From: Adiantum capillus-veneris
Taxonomy: Eukaryota > Streptophyta > Polypodiopsida > Polypodiales > Pteridaceae
Reading direction: 5' to 3'
DNA length: 64,000 nucleotides
Assembly: GCA_014529385.2 (NCBI GenBank)
Contig: CM043969.1
Coordinates: forward strand, 67,470,176 to 67,534,175
Position 1 is the stretch's first letter. The number at the start of each line of letters is the position of its first letter. Positions 44,921-55,909 of the stretch are shown here, in pieces. The notes beneath the pieces are model-generated. The model was not told the DNA's origin. It saw only the letters and a program-made list of their open reading frames with translations, and searched no databases. The position numbers and the translations under genes are program-made.

Positions 44921-45139
44921 TGTAACGGGACGGCACCACGTGCCAACGGAAAAGAACAGACAAGACAGCTTTAAACACTTCAAAATAACTGAACTGAGAG
45001 AGAGAATGAACCACACACAAGACGGGGAGTGGCGGAGTTCACTCCAAGAGAGCACTGACCCCAAACCTTGGCGCCCCTTTTGGTATTTCTTATATTGCTT
45101 GAACTTGGTACAACGGCGGCGTCACCTCTTTGCACCTTC
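44921..45139 (-). repeat. Gypsy G6 solo LTR, left part
   Basis: Starts TGTAACGGGACGGCAC and carries the conserved block at 45059-45097 in - orientation. It is closely related to the G5 LTR (49045-49677). Cut at 45139 by insertion of G4, continuing at 50393. Confidence 0.8.
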
Positions 45140-45630
45140 TGTCACAAAATGATGGCATGGCATTGCTGCCCATGGACAAACAGTACGGATGCTGACGTGG
45201 ACAAGCCGTGCAGATTCCCGTGTAATGCACTGACAACTGATGACGTGGCAGGCTGTACGGAATTCCGTAATTTACGCTGGCTGCTCTTTGGGCAGCTTTT
45301 GGGACCGGCTTCTTTTGGAACAAGTTTCTTTTAAGTTTATTGCTTTTGGGGCATCCCTTGTAAGAATAAATAAACCCAAAGGGGCCTCACTCTTTAGAGC
45401 ATCTGGACGTAGAGTCTCAGAGCAGAGGTCCCTCGGGAGTTGTAACTTTTGCTTAAGCATTAATATAAAAAGAAATACCCAAAGGGGCACCAGATTTTGG
45501 GGCCAGCACCTCTGGCTACCCCGGGCCGTGTCAACCAATTGTTAAAGTGTGATAAAGTTGTGCAATATTTTAAGTGATTTTCTCGTGTGTCGTGCCAGAT
45601 TTCTGCCTTGGGGTGCCCAAGCCTGTGACA
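45140..45630 (+). repeat. G4 5' LTR
   Basis: 491 bp. About 50 bp shorter than the 3' LTR because of an internal deletion after CTGACGTGGACAAG. Conserved LTR block at 45462-45505. Confidence 0.9.
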
Positions 45631-45631
45631 G

Positions 45632-45643
45632 TGGTATCAAAGC
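45632..45643 (+). other. G4 primer-binding site
   Basis: TGGTATCAAAGC, one mismatch from the initiator-Met site, one base inside the LTR. Confidence 0.8.
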
Positions 45644-45690
45644 ACGGACGATTTCTCTTCTACCAAGAAATCCGATCCTCTTACTGCGAC

Positions 45691-47175
45691 ACATGGATTC
45701 AAATGAAGAATCCCGCAAGAATCAGAAGAACCCTCCTGACACTTTTGGAACAGGAGGTAGCACGGGAAATTCGAATAGATAAGCAGATCAAGAGTACGGG
45801 CCACCTCAACCTACGAAGTATCAATTGATGGAGATGCAACATCAACAAAAGGTTGATGATTGTGCAAAGCAGATGCTTCGGTTTGCAAAGGATCCCGAGT
45901 ATGCCAAATTTTTGACCCGGCACCTGATCGATGAAGTGCATTCCCATTAGCAAAAAGCCATCGATTCCCCAATAAAGTCAGCCCTCAAGAAACCTCTTGT
46001 CCCACGGATGTTTACTAAAGATGAACTTGAGGACATTGTCGAAAGACGAGTCAACCAACTTTTGGGGGCAATGAAGAAACGCAACAAGGGGACTAACTAC
46101 CCTGGTAATTTGGGTCGAAAATCCTCTTTTACGAATGCAAGAAAACAGAAGAAGCATGTACACTTTGAAGGATTGTCCAGTTCGTCCTCATCTTCTGCTG
46201 ACAGCTCGGACAGCTCATACAGCTCATCCTCTTCTGACTCGAGTGATGAGGACAAAAACGGTAAGAAACGACGAAAGAACCACAGACAGGGAAATATCAA
46301 GAAGAAGGCCAAGAAAAGCGAGTCTCGACACTTTTTTGACAGTTCTGATGAGGATTCATCCGCTTCTGAGAGTTCAGACTCCGATGACCATACGTTTTAC
46401 TAAAAAAGGAAGCACTTTTATAGAGCCAACCAATATGATTTTCTCAAAGACAAGGGCAAAAAGACCAAGGAATTCAAAGAGGGTGGACGGGCAGTAAAGT
46501 TTGAAACCTTTTCCGGGTTTCGAGATGCTCCTTAGGCTTTAGTCTTTATCCAACAGTTTAACATAGCATTTTCTGGAGGCCACTATACAGAGCACTCCAC
46601 GATTAGACGGGCAACATCCTTTTTGAAAGGCAATGCACGGACATGGTGGTCCACTCTTCTGTTAAGAGTGGAAGCACCGACAAAGTGGCTCAAGTTTAAG
46701 AGACTCTTTATTTCTTCAAGGCCCACTCAAGAATACGAATGAGATGTGATTACGGATTGGAATCATCTTTGGATGGTCAAGGCAGAAAATCTGGATACTT
46801 ACTGTGAAAGATTCTCGGATGCTTTTCTACCTGCTTCATCCTTTGAGAAGATCAGTTTCAAGCAAAAGATCGAGCGATTTTGTTGTGAACTGCCTAGAGA
46901 GATACAAGACTACTGCTTGTTACAGAAATCTAAGTCCATACAGCAATTGATGGGACATGCTACGCAAGGGTTTGCTATGCATTCGGGTAACTTGACTTAT
47001 CCATCATATGACCCTTCAACAAGTCATAACAGAAGCAGACAACAGAGAGATACATGACCTTGACTGACAGAAGAACAGAAAGACGAATATTTCAAAGTGG
47101 GAGAGTGTTTTAAATGTGGGGAACAAGGACAAATCTCTGCACGGTGCCCCATAAAGGCACAAGAATGAGAATGAT
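45691..47175 (+). pseudogene. G4 gag remnant
   Basis: ATG at 45691 opens MDSNEESRKNQ. Several stops follow. Recognisable parts: a Ser-rich acidic/basic block (46140-46400, KKHVHFEG then Ser/Asp/Glu and KKRRKN runs), a capsid-like part (about 46550-46990, NARTWWSTLLLRVEAPTKW and FCCELPREIQDY), and a decayed zinc knuckle CFKCGEQGQISARC near 47110 in which the His is Gln. The same architecture occurs in the G2 gag. Confidence 0.8.
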
Positions 47176-47202
47176 TGACAGATTGAAATAGAACTAGAGA
47201 GG

Positions 47203-47724
47203 TCATTCAGGGTTTTGTTTGGACAACCAAACTTTGAGGACAACGGGCTTGCCCTTCTGCATCACGGTGATGGTTCGGTTCCGGACCTGGAGAGTTGCAT
47301 CATTCTTGTAGTGCCAAGGCATGCCCAAGAGAACATCGCAATTGCCCAACTTCATAATGTGGAAATCGACTTTTCCATGATAATCTTGTATAGTCACTGG
47401 AAGTGCACCAATGAGCGGTACCACTTTCTGAGTTTGCCCCGTGGCTAGCTGAGATTCAATTTCTCCACCCTCTGCATGATAATCAAAGTGCATCTGCTTC
47501 AAGAATTCTGGATGGATGAAGTTCTCCATAACTTCGGGGTCCAAGAAAATAAGGGCTTTCAAGCAGTTGACTTTTCCATAAGCTCTGCATAATTCATTAA
47601 AACTCTCGAGGTGTATACTATAAATATCGGGTACTAGTCCAATAGCAGGTCTAGCCTTCTTGGCCGGAGGTGGCCTCGGGGATCTGTCTGACGTGGGAGC
47701 AGAAGGTTTCACTGAGGACGTCAA
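47203..47724 (-). pseudogene. G5 protease region
   Basis: - strand ELCRAYGKVNCLKALIFLDP, then NCDVLLGMPWHYKND and VRNRTITVMQKGKP. It aligns block for block with the G1 protease (ELCRAWGKVRDQTVLIFFDP, GCDVLLGIPW). The active-site DxGA is degraded to DPEV. Confidence 0.8.
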
Positions 47725-47769
47725 GGCTCGCTCAAGACATGTATTGAACGTATGCCTTGCTTGGAAACA

Positions 47770-48905
47770 TTCGAAGCATCAGCCTTCTTGTAACAAGGCG
47801 TCTTGTTGATGTTGTGTCAGACGAGGCCATTGAGGTTGGTTTTCACGGGATTCCCTAGAATTTGTTCGTTGTTGCCAGGAGTTCTGGTTAGTGGACAGAG
47901 GTTCTTCTATGGTAAAGTCCAACTTTCCTTTCATGAGCTTGTAGCCGACCGCGGCATGGTCCATAAGCTCTTGCATGGTAGAACTTTCTTGGAGAGAGAA
48001 TATTCCTGCAATGGTGATGGTAGTCCAATGGTGTAGTGCTCACATTGGTCCTCCGAGGGAATGAACTTAAAGGACACCGGAAGGTACACGTCGAGAAACC
48101 TTTGGTTATAGTCGTCCATGGTTTCGATGGCAAGCATTTTCAAGTTGCCCCACTCTGCCAAAATCCGGACTTCAAACATCGAAGTCATGTAACTACGTGC
48201 AAAAACTGTCTTGAAAGCTTGCCAAGTCCTTGGAGCATGTGGTTGTGTCGCGATTGAACTCCACCATTGCATAGCATTATCTTTAAGAAATCCCGCTGCT
48301 CGAGAAATCTTGGATTCTTCTGTATAGTTTCCCAAAGCATAGATGTTGTCGAATTGCTATAGGAACTGCAATGCTTTCTTGCGATCTTTTACCCCGGAAA
48401 AAGTGAAAAATTTGACTGTCGTGCCACCATCCTTGAAATCTTTGGGTTGGTTAGGCGCATATCCCGGGTATGGATAATAAGGATATCCATATGGGCTCCA
48501 ACCATTGTAGCCTGATGGGGGTGGTGGTGGAGGTGGAGGCAATGGCAGTGGCAAAGGCGGTTGCACTGGATCAGGGTCACATGGCTGCACTATATTCATG
48601 AAGACTCCCTCGATCGGAGCAGACGGCTAAGAAGGTTGCCGGTTGGAAGCTCTCGTACTTTCTGGTGCCGGAGGAGGAGGTACCACTTGGGGCATCAGAG
48701 GGGGTAACATGTAGCTCAAAAATTGTTGAAAACTTTGCAGCATCGGAAGATTCTGCTGAGGATGCCGCGAAAGAACGTTGTGAAGCTCGTTGAGCAGAAA
48801 CTGCAAATATTCTGTTGAATCCATGAATTCCAAGTCTTGGGTTCTTTATGGCTTATGCCCTGTAAGACACAGCGATGAAGACGGGAGCGCGCCCGATGCA
48901 CGATG
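47770..48905 (-). pseudogene. G5 gag
   Basis: - strand. N-terminal MEFMDSTEYLQFLLNELH (48833), a Pro-rich linker with a run of eight prolines (about 48530), YGYPYYPYPGYAP, then capsid-like sequence KFFTFSGVKDRKKALQFL and NAMQWWSSIATQPHAPRTWQ. The zinc-knuckle part near 47770 is decayed. Stops at about 48630 and 48357. Confidence 0.8.
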
Positions 48906-49031
48906 AAGTAAGGGTGGGAGTGGCTAATAAGTCCGGGGTCGGAGGCCAGAGATACATCAAATAAAATTCCAATAGCTCTGTCTGCGCTTTTGTAGGACCA
49001 ATATGCTTTCAGAAAAGCACACGCCTAATGC

Positions 49032-49043
49032 TCTGATACCACT
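49032..49043 (-). other. G5 primer-binding site (tRNA-iMet)
   Basis: - strand TGGTATCAGAGC, one base from the LTR border at 49045. Confidence 0.88.
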
Positions 49044-49044
49044 G

Positions 49045-49677
49045 TCACAAGACGGGCACGACGTGCCAATAGAAAAGAACAGACTGAACAGACTTTTAGC
49101 ACTTTAATAACAACTGAACTGAGAGAGAGAGACAACACGCGACACGTAGTCCACCCCAGAGAGTATTGGCCCCAAACCTTGGCGCCCCTTTCGATATTTC
49201 TTTATATTGCATCAACACAGTACAAGCCGGTACTCCAGACTCTGCACCTTCTCCAGGAAGCATGCCAGAAAATGAGCCCTAACCTCATATTTAAAGGCCC
49301 TTGGCCTAAAAAGCAGTTACAATGAAAAGCCTTCAAAACTCAAAAGCTTCTGGTCTCAAAAGCAATGCCAAAAGCTGCCACCATAATTTACGGAAATCCG
49401 TATAGCATGCCACATCATCAACCAACGTAATTTTCGAAACTTTCGTAGAGCTGCCACGTCATCAGCTTTGCGTGAGTGTGTGTGTGTGTGTGTGTGTGTG
49501 AGTCTTGCTTTATTTTAATCCCTTTATGTCACTAGGGCTCCATCGGACGGGGTCCCCATAAGTTGGTAGGACTTCTTCTTTTTCTGTTACTTGTTCTCCT
49601 TAGGGTTTAGGCCCCTCGGCCGGCATCTGTAAGTTGGCTCCATTCTTTAGGCTTTGACACGTCAGCAGTTTGTGACA
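49045..49677 (-). repeat. G5 5' LTR
   Basis: 633 bp with inverted ends TGTCACA...TGTGACA. It holds a (TG)n run at about 49473-49500 and the conserved LTR block at 49168-49210. Related to solo LTR G6. Confidence 0.88.
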
Positions 49678-49847
49678 CCTACATCTGAATGGATTCTATG
49701 TGATATGATGTGAATGTGATGTGACTGTCGTCTTTGTACAAGTGTTGGATGGTACTTAGAGTCAGTGTTTATTGAACTGGTTTATAGCTTATGTATGACT
49801 TTGCAGGCGTAATCGAGGGCGATTACAATTCTTTCAAGTTGGGGGTG
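49678..49847 (+). other. G4 3' untranslated end and polypurine tract
   Basis: Resembles the G2 region before its 3' LTR (GCAGGCGTAATCGAGGGCGATTACAAT), ending with CAAGTTGGGGGTG before the LTR at 49848. The CGTAATCGnGGnCGATTAC portion is an imperfect palindrome shared by G2, G3 and G4. Confidence 0.75.
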
Positions 49848-50387
49848 TGTCACAAAATGATGACGCACTGCTGCCCGTGGATAGACAATACCGATGCTGA
49901 CGTGGACAAGTTGTACGGATCTTCCGCGATCTGCGCTGACTATTGACATGGCTGTCGTACGGATTTCCATGTAATGTGCTGATAGCCGATGACGTGGCAG
50001 GCTGTACGGAAATCCGTAATTTGCGTTGGCTGCTTTTTGGGCAGCTTTTGGAACGAGATGCTTTTGGAACAAGTTGCTTTTGAGTTTATTGCTTTTGGGG
50101 CATCCCTTGTAAGAATAAATAGACCCAAAGGGGCCTCACACTTCAGAGCATCTAGACGAAGAGTCTGAGAGGAGAGGTCCCTCGGGAGTAACTTTTGCTC
50201 AAGCATTAATATATATAAAAAATACCGAAAGGGGCGCTAGATTTTGGGGCCAACACCTCTGGGCACGGAACTACGCAGGGCCGTGTCGACTCCAATTTTT
50301 AAAGTGTGATAAAGTTGTGAAGTTTTTAAAGTAATTTTCTCGTGTGTCATGCCGGATTTCAGACTTGGGGTGCCCAAGCCTGTGACA
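49848..50387 (+). repeat. G4 3' LTR
   Basis: 540 bp, TGTCACAAAATG...CCTGTGACA, followed by CCTTC. Conserved block at 50211-50252. Confidence 0.9.
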
Positions 50388-50392
50388 CCTTC

Positions 50393-50916
50393 ACCCAGAA
50401 CAGTGCCGGATAATGAGCCCTTGCCACATATTTAAAGGCCCTGGGCCTATCCAAAAGCAATACATGAAAAACAGTTCTAAAGGCATCTCGCCTCCAAAAA
50501 GAAAGTAGTGCAAAATCACGGAATTCCGTACAACCTGCCACATCATCAACCAGCAACGTAAAACATGGAAGTCCGTACACGCTGCCATGTGGCACTGTCA
50601 ATGCAAATCGCAGGTGTCTGTACAACTGCCACATCATCATCTTTTACGCATGATTTGTGTGTTCACTGTGTGTTTGCAGGTCCTGCTTTATTTACATGTC
50701 TTGTGTCACTAGGGCCATTGGACGGGGCCCCTTAATTGGGTAAAGACTTCTATTTAAAGGTTTGCCCCACTCAACGAGGATCTATTAAATTGGTAAGAAC
50801 TTTTGCTTCTCCTCTTCGGTTTTAGGCCCCTCGGCTCGGATCTGCAAGTCAGCTAGGGTTGGGTCTTGGAAAACTCCAACCCACCAAGTATTTTGATACG
50901 TCAGCAATTTATGACA
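50393..50916 (-). repeat. Gypsy G6 solo LTR, right part
   Basis: Continues the G6 LTR after the G4 target duplication and ends ...ATGACA. With the left part the LTR is about 743 bp. Flanks are GAAGT (44916-44920) and TAAGT (50917-50921), a 4-of-5 match for a target duplication. No internal G6 sequence is present, so it is a solo LTR. Confidence 0.75.
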
Positions 50917-51235
50917 TAAGTGGTCATAATCGACTTCTTACTCAAAGTACCTGACCAAGTGGAAACATCGACCGGAGACAATCGCGACTTGGAGTCAATG
51001 AGGTTACTTACAAATCGGTTCCCTAACTCTATTGGGAAGGAATCTTTTTGGGCAATGATAATAGATAAAATACGAGGTGTTGCATCCCTACACATCACGA
51101 TGGGCACCTGCTCCAGCCAGTGTGAACTCGGTCCTTAGGTTAGTGCAATTACATCCGTCTTACAAATAGGACTTGTAAACACTTCCGAGGAGGGGTCGGA
51201 TGGAAACACAGAGATAACTACAATCTACACACTTA
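50917..51235. other. Unclassified segment
   Basis: Between the G6 solo LTR and an LTR fragment. It has a + strand open stretch from 50920 to 51138 with no recognised motif. No gene called. Confidence 0.35.
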
Positions 51236-51263
51236 GCAACACTTGTAATACTTCAAAACACTT

Positions 51264-51299
<36 letters not shown>

Positions 51300-51474
51300 T
51301 CGACACGGCACGACGGAGTTTCAAACCAAAATGCACTGGCCCCAAAGATTGGTGTCCCTTCCAGTATTTTTTTATTATTACGCATCGCAAAGTACAACTC
51401 CTGAGGGTCCAACCCTCTCCAAGACTCTACGTCCAGATGCTCTTTGAGACATGGCCCTTTGGGCACCTATAAAC
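51236..51474 (-). repeat. Gypsy LTR fragment (G7)
   Basis: Holds a (GA)n run (51262-51296) and the conserved LTR block in - orientation (51338-51380). It ends at the G3 LTR border. The rest of the LTR is not found. Confidence 0.6.
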
Positions 51475-51912
51475 TGTAACGGACTTGGACACTCCAAGTC
51501 AAGAATCATATCAATGTACAAGAGAGCGGTTAGGGTTTCACTCTCAGACTCTGTGTCCAGATGCTCTGCAGAGTGAGCCCAAAACCGCTTATTTAAAGTT
51601 TTACAAGGGATGCCAAAATCAAAGCCCCAAAAGCTTCAGATCCAAAAGCAAAATTCTCTCTCTCTCACACAAGAGAGTTTTAGTAAAATAAAGCAATGGC
51701 ATCTTCTCTCTCTCTCTCTCCTTGTATTTGCGTAGAGATAAAGCTGACGCCCAAAAGCTGATAAATACTGCTGCCACGTGGCATTTCTACCGCCAAAATT
51801 TGGGTTTCAGCTACAGTTAGGGTTTCGGCAGCAGTTAGGGTTAGGGTTTCCAGAATTAGGGTTTGCAGTTTTTAGGGTTTCTGTAGAGTAGCCACGTCAT
51901 CACTTTGTGATG
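51475..51912 (-). repeat. Gypsy G3 3' LTR
   Basis: Starts TGTAACGGACTTGGAC and ends ...CACTTTGTGATG on the + strand. Compared with the G2 LTR it lacks about 200 bp, including the conserved block, and its TGTCAC end has changed to CATCAC. It carries several AGGGTTT telo-box motifs at 51800-51890. Confidence 0.85.
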
Positions 51913-51924
51913 TACCCCCCTCTT
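51913..51924 (-). other. G3 polypurine tract
   Basis: - strand AAGAGGGGGGTA next to the LTR border, identical to that of G2. Confidence 0.85.
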
Positions 51925-52506
51925 GAAAGCATTGTAATCGCCCTCGATTACACCTGCAAAAGAAACAAAAGCCACAAACCGTCTTAGCAGACACTGATTG
52001 TTGGTATGTACATACTAGGAACACACATCTAGCACATGTACCAAATCGACAGTCACATCACACGACATCACAGGACATCACTAGACATCACAGGACATTA
52101 CATGACATTCACATTCATTCGGATCTTAGACCATGATTTATTGGCAATGTAGCTAGCAATCGCATCTAGATCCAATCGGGACCTCATCGATGTCCGATTG
52201 ACTAACCCCTATTGCAACCATGTCTATTCGAGATCAATCAAACCAAAATACTGCAGTCATTTCGTCTATCAGTTCCTGCACTTTAAAGAAGTCAAGAACA
52301 AATCAGTATCATAATCATGAATTCCATTTCATAAAGTTATCCAGCAGAATACTGTCAACTCTCAGTATCCCTGAAGCTCAAAGAGACATCAGTGACTTTA
52401 GTATCAAAATCAAGGCATCTGTTGACAAAGGAGCGGAGTGACTCCCCTCTTGTGCATCCCACTGCACTAGATCTCCGACCAAGCTACATTCTGGGTTCCA
52501 TTTGGA
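51925..52506 (-). other. G3 3' untranslated region
   Basis: Non-coding, clearly similar to 62755-63300 of G2 on the opposite strand. Confidence 0.75.
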
Positions 52507-53973
52507 GTAGACTATGCTAAACCAAAAGCATCGAGGTAAAGTTTCACAATCTGAGTATCTGTCAGGTCCTCCTCCTCCATCCACCTCGCATCGTTTGCAG
52601 GATAGTTTTTGAACTTAACCAAGAACCGCCTTCGGACTTTACCTTTATTCTTCGTAACCTTATGTGCCAAAATCTGTTCAGGAACATGGATCTCCTCGTT
52701 TTCTTCCACTTCGGGTTGCTCACCAGGCTCCCCATCATCAGGCACATCACCTTTAAAAGGTTTCAAGAGGCTCACGTGAAATGCATTGTGAATCCTCCAA
52801 GTATCTGGTAGTTTCAATTGGAAGGAGACATCATTTATCTTTTCAGTGATCTGGTAAGGTCCGTAGTATCGCATACTAAGCTTTGGAAAAAGCCTCTCCT
52901 TTCCCTTTTTCTTTCTCAGGCGTGCCTTCTCAAAACGTAAGAGCACCCAATCATCCTCCTTCAATTTCAAGTCGCGACGATGGCGATCCGCTGCCTTTTT
53001 TTGTCGTTCTTTAGACTTCTGCAAAGTCTCGCGAACCTTGGCAAAAGCCGTATCTAAGTCTCGCGTATATTCATCCGCTTCAAAAATCTGATCTTTCGTG
53101 CTTAGGAAGGGTGGAACCTTCGCAGCACCTTCGACAATCTCAAATGGCGCCTTCCCCGTCGAAGAGTGTATCGTGTTATTGTAGGCAAATTCCACCAAAG
53201 TACTTTTCCCATTGAGTCTTCTGATCTGAGATATAAGACTTCAATAAATCTAAAACCACTGAATTGGCAATCTCAGATTGCTCTTCAGTCTGCGGGCGAA
53301 ACGATGACGAGAACTGCAACCGCGTGCCAATGTTCTCCCAAATTGCCTTCCAAAACAAACTCGTAAATCAGGGGTCTCTGTCGGAGACAATCGTCTCAGG
53401 CATGCCATGTAATCTGAAGATCTGGGCCACAAACAGTCTCGCTAAGTGATCCGGCTTGACTGTTTTCTTCACTAGAATAAAATGAACCTGTTTGCTAAAT
53501 CTGTCAATAACATTCCAGATACCATCGTGACCACTCTGTGTTCTTGGGAGATCAAAAATGAAATTCATTGCAATACTTTCCCAAGGGCGGGTGGGTATGG
53601 GTAAAGGCTATAACAATCCCTGTGCTTTATGCCTGTCAAACTTGACCTTCTGCCATACCAAGCAACTGCGCACAAATTCTTCCACATCCTTCTTTACCCA
53701 AAAGAAGTATCTCTCTACCCCTTTCATGGTGGTAGCAATGCCGCGGTGACCCATAAAAGGTGGACAATGCCATTCGGTCATAACCTTTTCTCTCAACGGC
53801 TGTGTAACGCACAACATGGTTTTTCTCATCAAGTAGCCTTCTCGAATAGAGTATCCCGCTACTGTCTCCCCATCCCGTATCCGTGTGAAAACAATTGCAA
53901 AATCTGTATTTGTGGTTAACTAGTCGACCATATCCTCGAAGCTCCTATGATGTATCGCGGAAATAGCCAGAAC
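52507..53973 (-). pseudogene. G3 pol: integrase and chromodomain
   Basis: - strand. 53832-53176 holds the integrase finger (HCPPFMGHRGIATTMKGVER, CLVWQKVKFDRHKAQG) and core (MNFIFDLPRTQSGHDGIW, SDRDP). 53198-52512 is an open 228-codon C-terminus with the GPY/F module (MRYYGPYQITEKIND, AFHVSLLKPF) and a complete chromodomain (GKVRRRFLVKFKNYP, DARWMEEEDLTDTQIV). This marks G3 as a chromovirus. The right edge at 53973 is where G2 is inserted, in the RNase H/integrase linker. Confidence 0.88.
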
Positions 53974-54275
53974 TGTCACAAAGTGATGACTTGGCTACCG
54001 ACAGCAGAAACCCTAATTTCTGCCACAAACCCTAATTCCTGCAAACCCTAATTTCTGCCAGAAACACTAATCTGCAAAAACCCTAATTTCTGCCAGAAAC
54101 ACTAATCTGCAAAAACCCTAATTTCTGGAAACCCTAACCCTAATTTTTGGCTGAAACCCTAAAATTGGCGGCTGAAAATGCCACGTGGCCAGCGTAAGGA
54201 TTTCCGGAAAACGCGGGGGTTGCTTTTTCTTCCTAGCGACGCAAATTGAAGGCTTTTTGGCTACGCAATTTGAAT

Positions 54276-54325
<50 letters not shown>

Positions 54326-54642
54326 CTGCTTTTGAACTGGAAGCTTTTGGGGCTCTGCTTTTGGGCATCCCTTGTAATCTTTAAATAAGCGGTGAGGGGC
54401 TCACTCGCAAAGCATATGGACGCAGAGTCTTAGAGTGAAACCCTAACCGCACTCTTGTACTTTGACATTGATTTAATACATAAAGAAATACCGAGAGGGG
54501 CGCCAGTCTTTGGGGCCAATATCTCTAAGCACGAAACTCCGCCGGGCCAGTGCAAATCTATTGTGATCTATGAACTGTTTTGAAGTGGTTATTTGGTGCT
54601 GTGGTGATTGATTCTTGACTTGGAGTGTCCAAGTCCGTTACA
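53974..54642 (+). repeat. G2 5' LTR
   Basis: 669 bp. It contains a cluster of AAACCCTAA motifs (53998-54165), a (GA)n tract (54276-54322) and the conserved LTR block (54479-54519). Confidence 0.93.
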
Positions 54643-54643
54643 G

Positions 54644-54655
54644 TGGTATTAGAGC
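54644..54655 (+). other. G2 primer-binding site
   Basis: TGGTATTAGAGC, one change from the initiator-Met site, one base inside the LTR. Confidence 0.85.
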
Positions 54656-54805
54656 ACGATCGCAAATTTTTTTTCCGCGGCACCTAGGGCTTCACACAAG
54701 GATCAGTCGACTCCCTCTGCATCCGGAGATGCGGGCAGGGATCACAATGAAGATTCCGGCAGAGAGTATGGTCCGCGTCGGCCTACTCAGGCGGAGCAAC
54801 GAGAG

Positions 54806-55909
54806 ATGAAGTGTCGTCAATTGATCGACGATGGAACAAAGATGATGCTCAGTGTTGCGAAGGACCCGAAATTGGCAAAATATATGAGCGAGACTTCTTT
54901 TCAGGAAGTGCACGAGCAGTGGCAGAAAACCACCACACCACCCCCGAAACCCGCTCTCAAGAAATCTTCTGCTCACAAGACATATTCAGAGAAGGAATTA
55001 GAAGAGATGGTTGATGCACGGATTGCTCAACTTTTTGATGCACAAAACAAAGCTAAAAAGCACGGCAAAAAGCAAAAGAAAGGCACTGACTTCCCGGGTT
55101 ATTTGGGTCGTCAATCGACATTTGATAAAGCAAAGAAACAAAAGAAGCGTGTTCAATTTGAAGGAGTACCGAGTTCTTCTTCTTCTTCTTCTTCTTCTGA
55201 CAGTTCTTCTAGCTCTTCAGATTCGAGCAAAGAAGACAGATAAGGCAAAAAGCGAAGCAAGAAACAACGCTTGGGAAAGGGCAAGAAAAAGGCAAAGAAG
55301 TCTAAATTTCGCCCAGTGAGAGACAGTTCTACAGAGGACTCGTCTACAGACAGTTCAGACTCTGATGACGGCAATTTTTATGCGAACAAGAAGAATTTTT
55401 ATAAAGCCAACCAGTATGACAAAGCAAGAAAGTCCAAGAGTTAAAGGAAAGTGGATAGTCGATCAAATTTGACACTTTTTCAGGACACAAAGATGCTTCG
55501 AAGGCTGTCTTTTATACAACAGTTTAACATCGCTTTCGTGGGAGGACGCTACTCAGAGCACTCCAAGATTCAGAGAGCTACTTCTTATTTTACGGGGAAT
55601 GCTCGAACTTGGTGGTCCACGCTTCTTTTAAACAAGACTGCACCAATTAAATGGCTGAAATTTAAGAAGCTTTTTATTTCTTCTTGGTTGACTCAAGAGT
55701 GTGAACGCGATATACGAGCTACTTGGAACCATCTTCGGATGACCAAGAGAGATACAGTGCATGCTTATTGCAAGAAATTCTGGAGCTTTTTCTACCCGCC
55801 TCTTCATTCAAGAAGATCTCGTTCAGAGAACAGATTGAGCGGTTTACCTTGGGTCTACCTACAGAGATCCGAGATCATTGCTTGGAACAAAAATCCGCTT
55901 CTATTCAGG
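54806..55909 (+). pseudogene. G2 gag, interrupted by N1
   Basis: ATG at 54806 opens MKCRQLIDDGTKMMLSVAKD and 145 codons with a Ser-rich stretch (SSSSSSSSSDSSSSSSDSS), then TAA at about 55241. The reading continues with basic and Ser/Asp-rich sequence and a capsid-like part (NARTWWSTLLLNKTAPIKW, 55600-55660; SWLTQECERDIRATWNHL). It shifts frame near 55790 and breaks at 55909 where N1 is inserted. After N1 the frame resumes at 60290 with gag sequence (ELMSHAKRGF) for a few codons, which confirms N1 as a clean insertion. Confidence 0.85.

Larger units (their letters stand above)
47190..49677 (-). mobile_element. Gypsy G5 5' half, inverted inside G4
   Basis: - strand 5' LTR, primer site, gag and protease of a gypsy element that stops abruptly at about 47190. 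There is no RT, integrase or 3' LTR. The left end abuts the G4 gag and the right end (LTR border at 49677) abuts the G4 3' region, with no clear target duplication. Confidence 0.85.
45140..50387 (+). mobile_element. Gypsy G4, rearranged, inserted in solo LTR G6
   Basis: LTRs at 45140-45630 and 49848-50387, both TGTCAC...TGTGACA, with a perfect target duplication CCTTC (45135-45139 and 50388-50392). It contains a + strand gag remnant, then an inverted fragment of another gypsy (G5, 47190-49677), then the G4 3' untranslated end and polypurine tract. G4 protease, RT and integrase are missing. Confidence 0.9.

Noticed and set aside
50920..51138. Host exon
   Set aside because: Open for 73 codons with no motif I know and no clear splice borders, so no call was made.
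53998..54165. CRISPR array or interstitial telomere
   Set aside because: The AAACCCTAA units have no regular spacer, recur in both LTRs of one element, and are separated by LTR-specific sequence. It is a motif cluster within an LTR.
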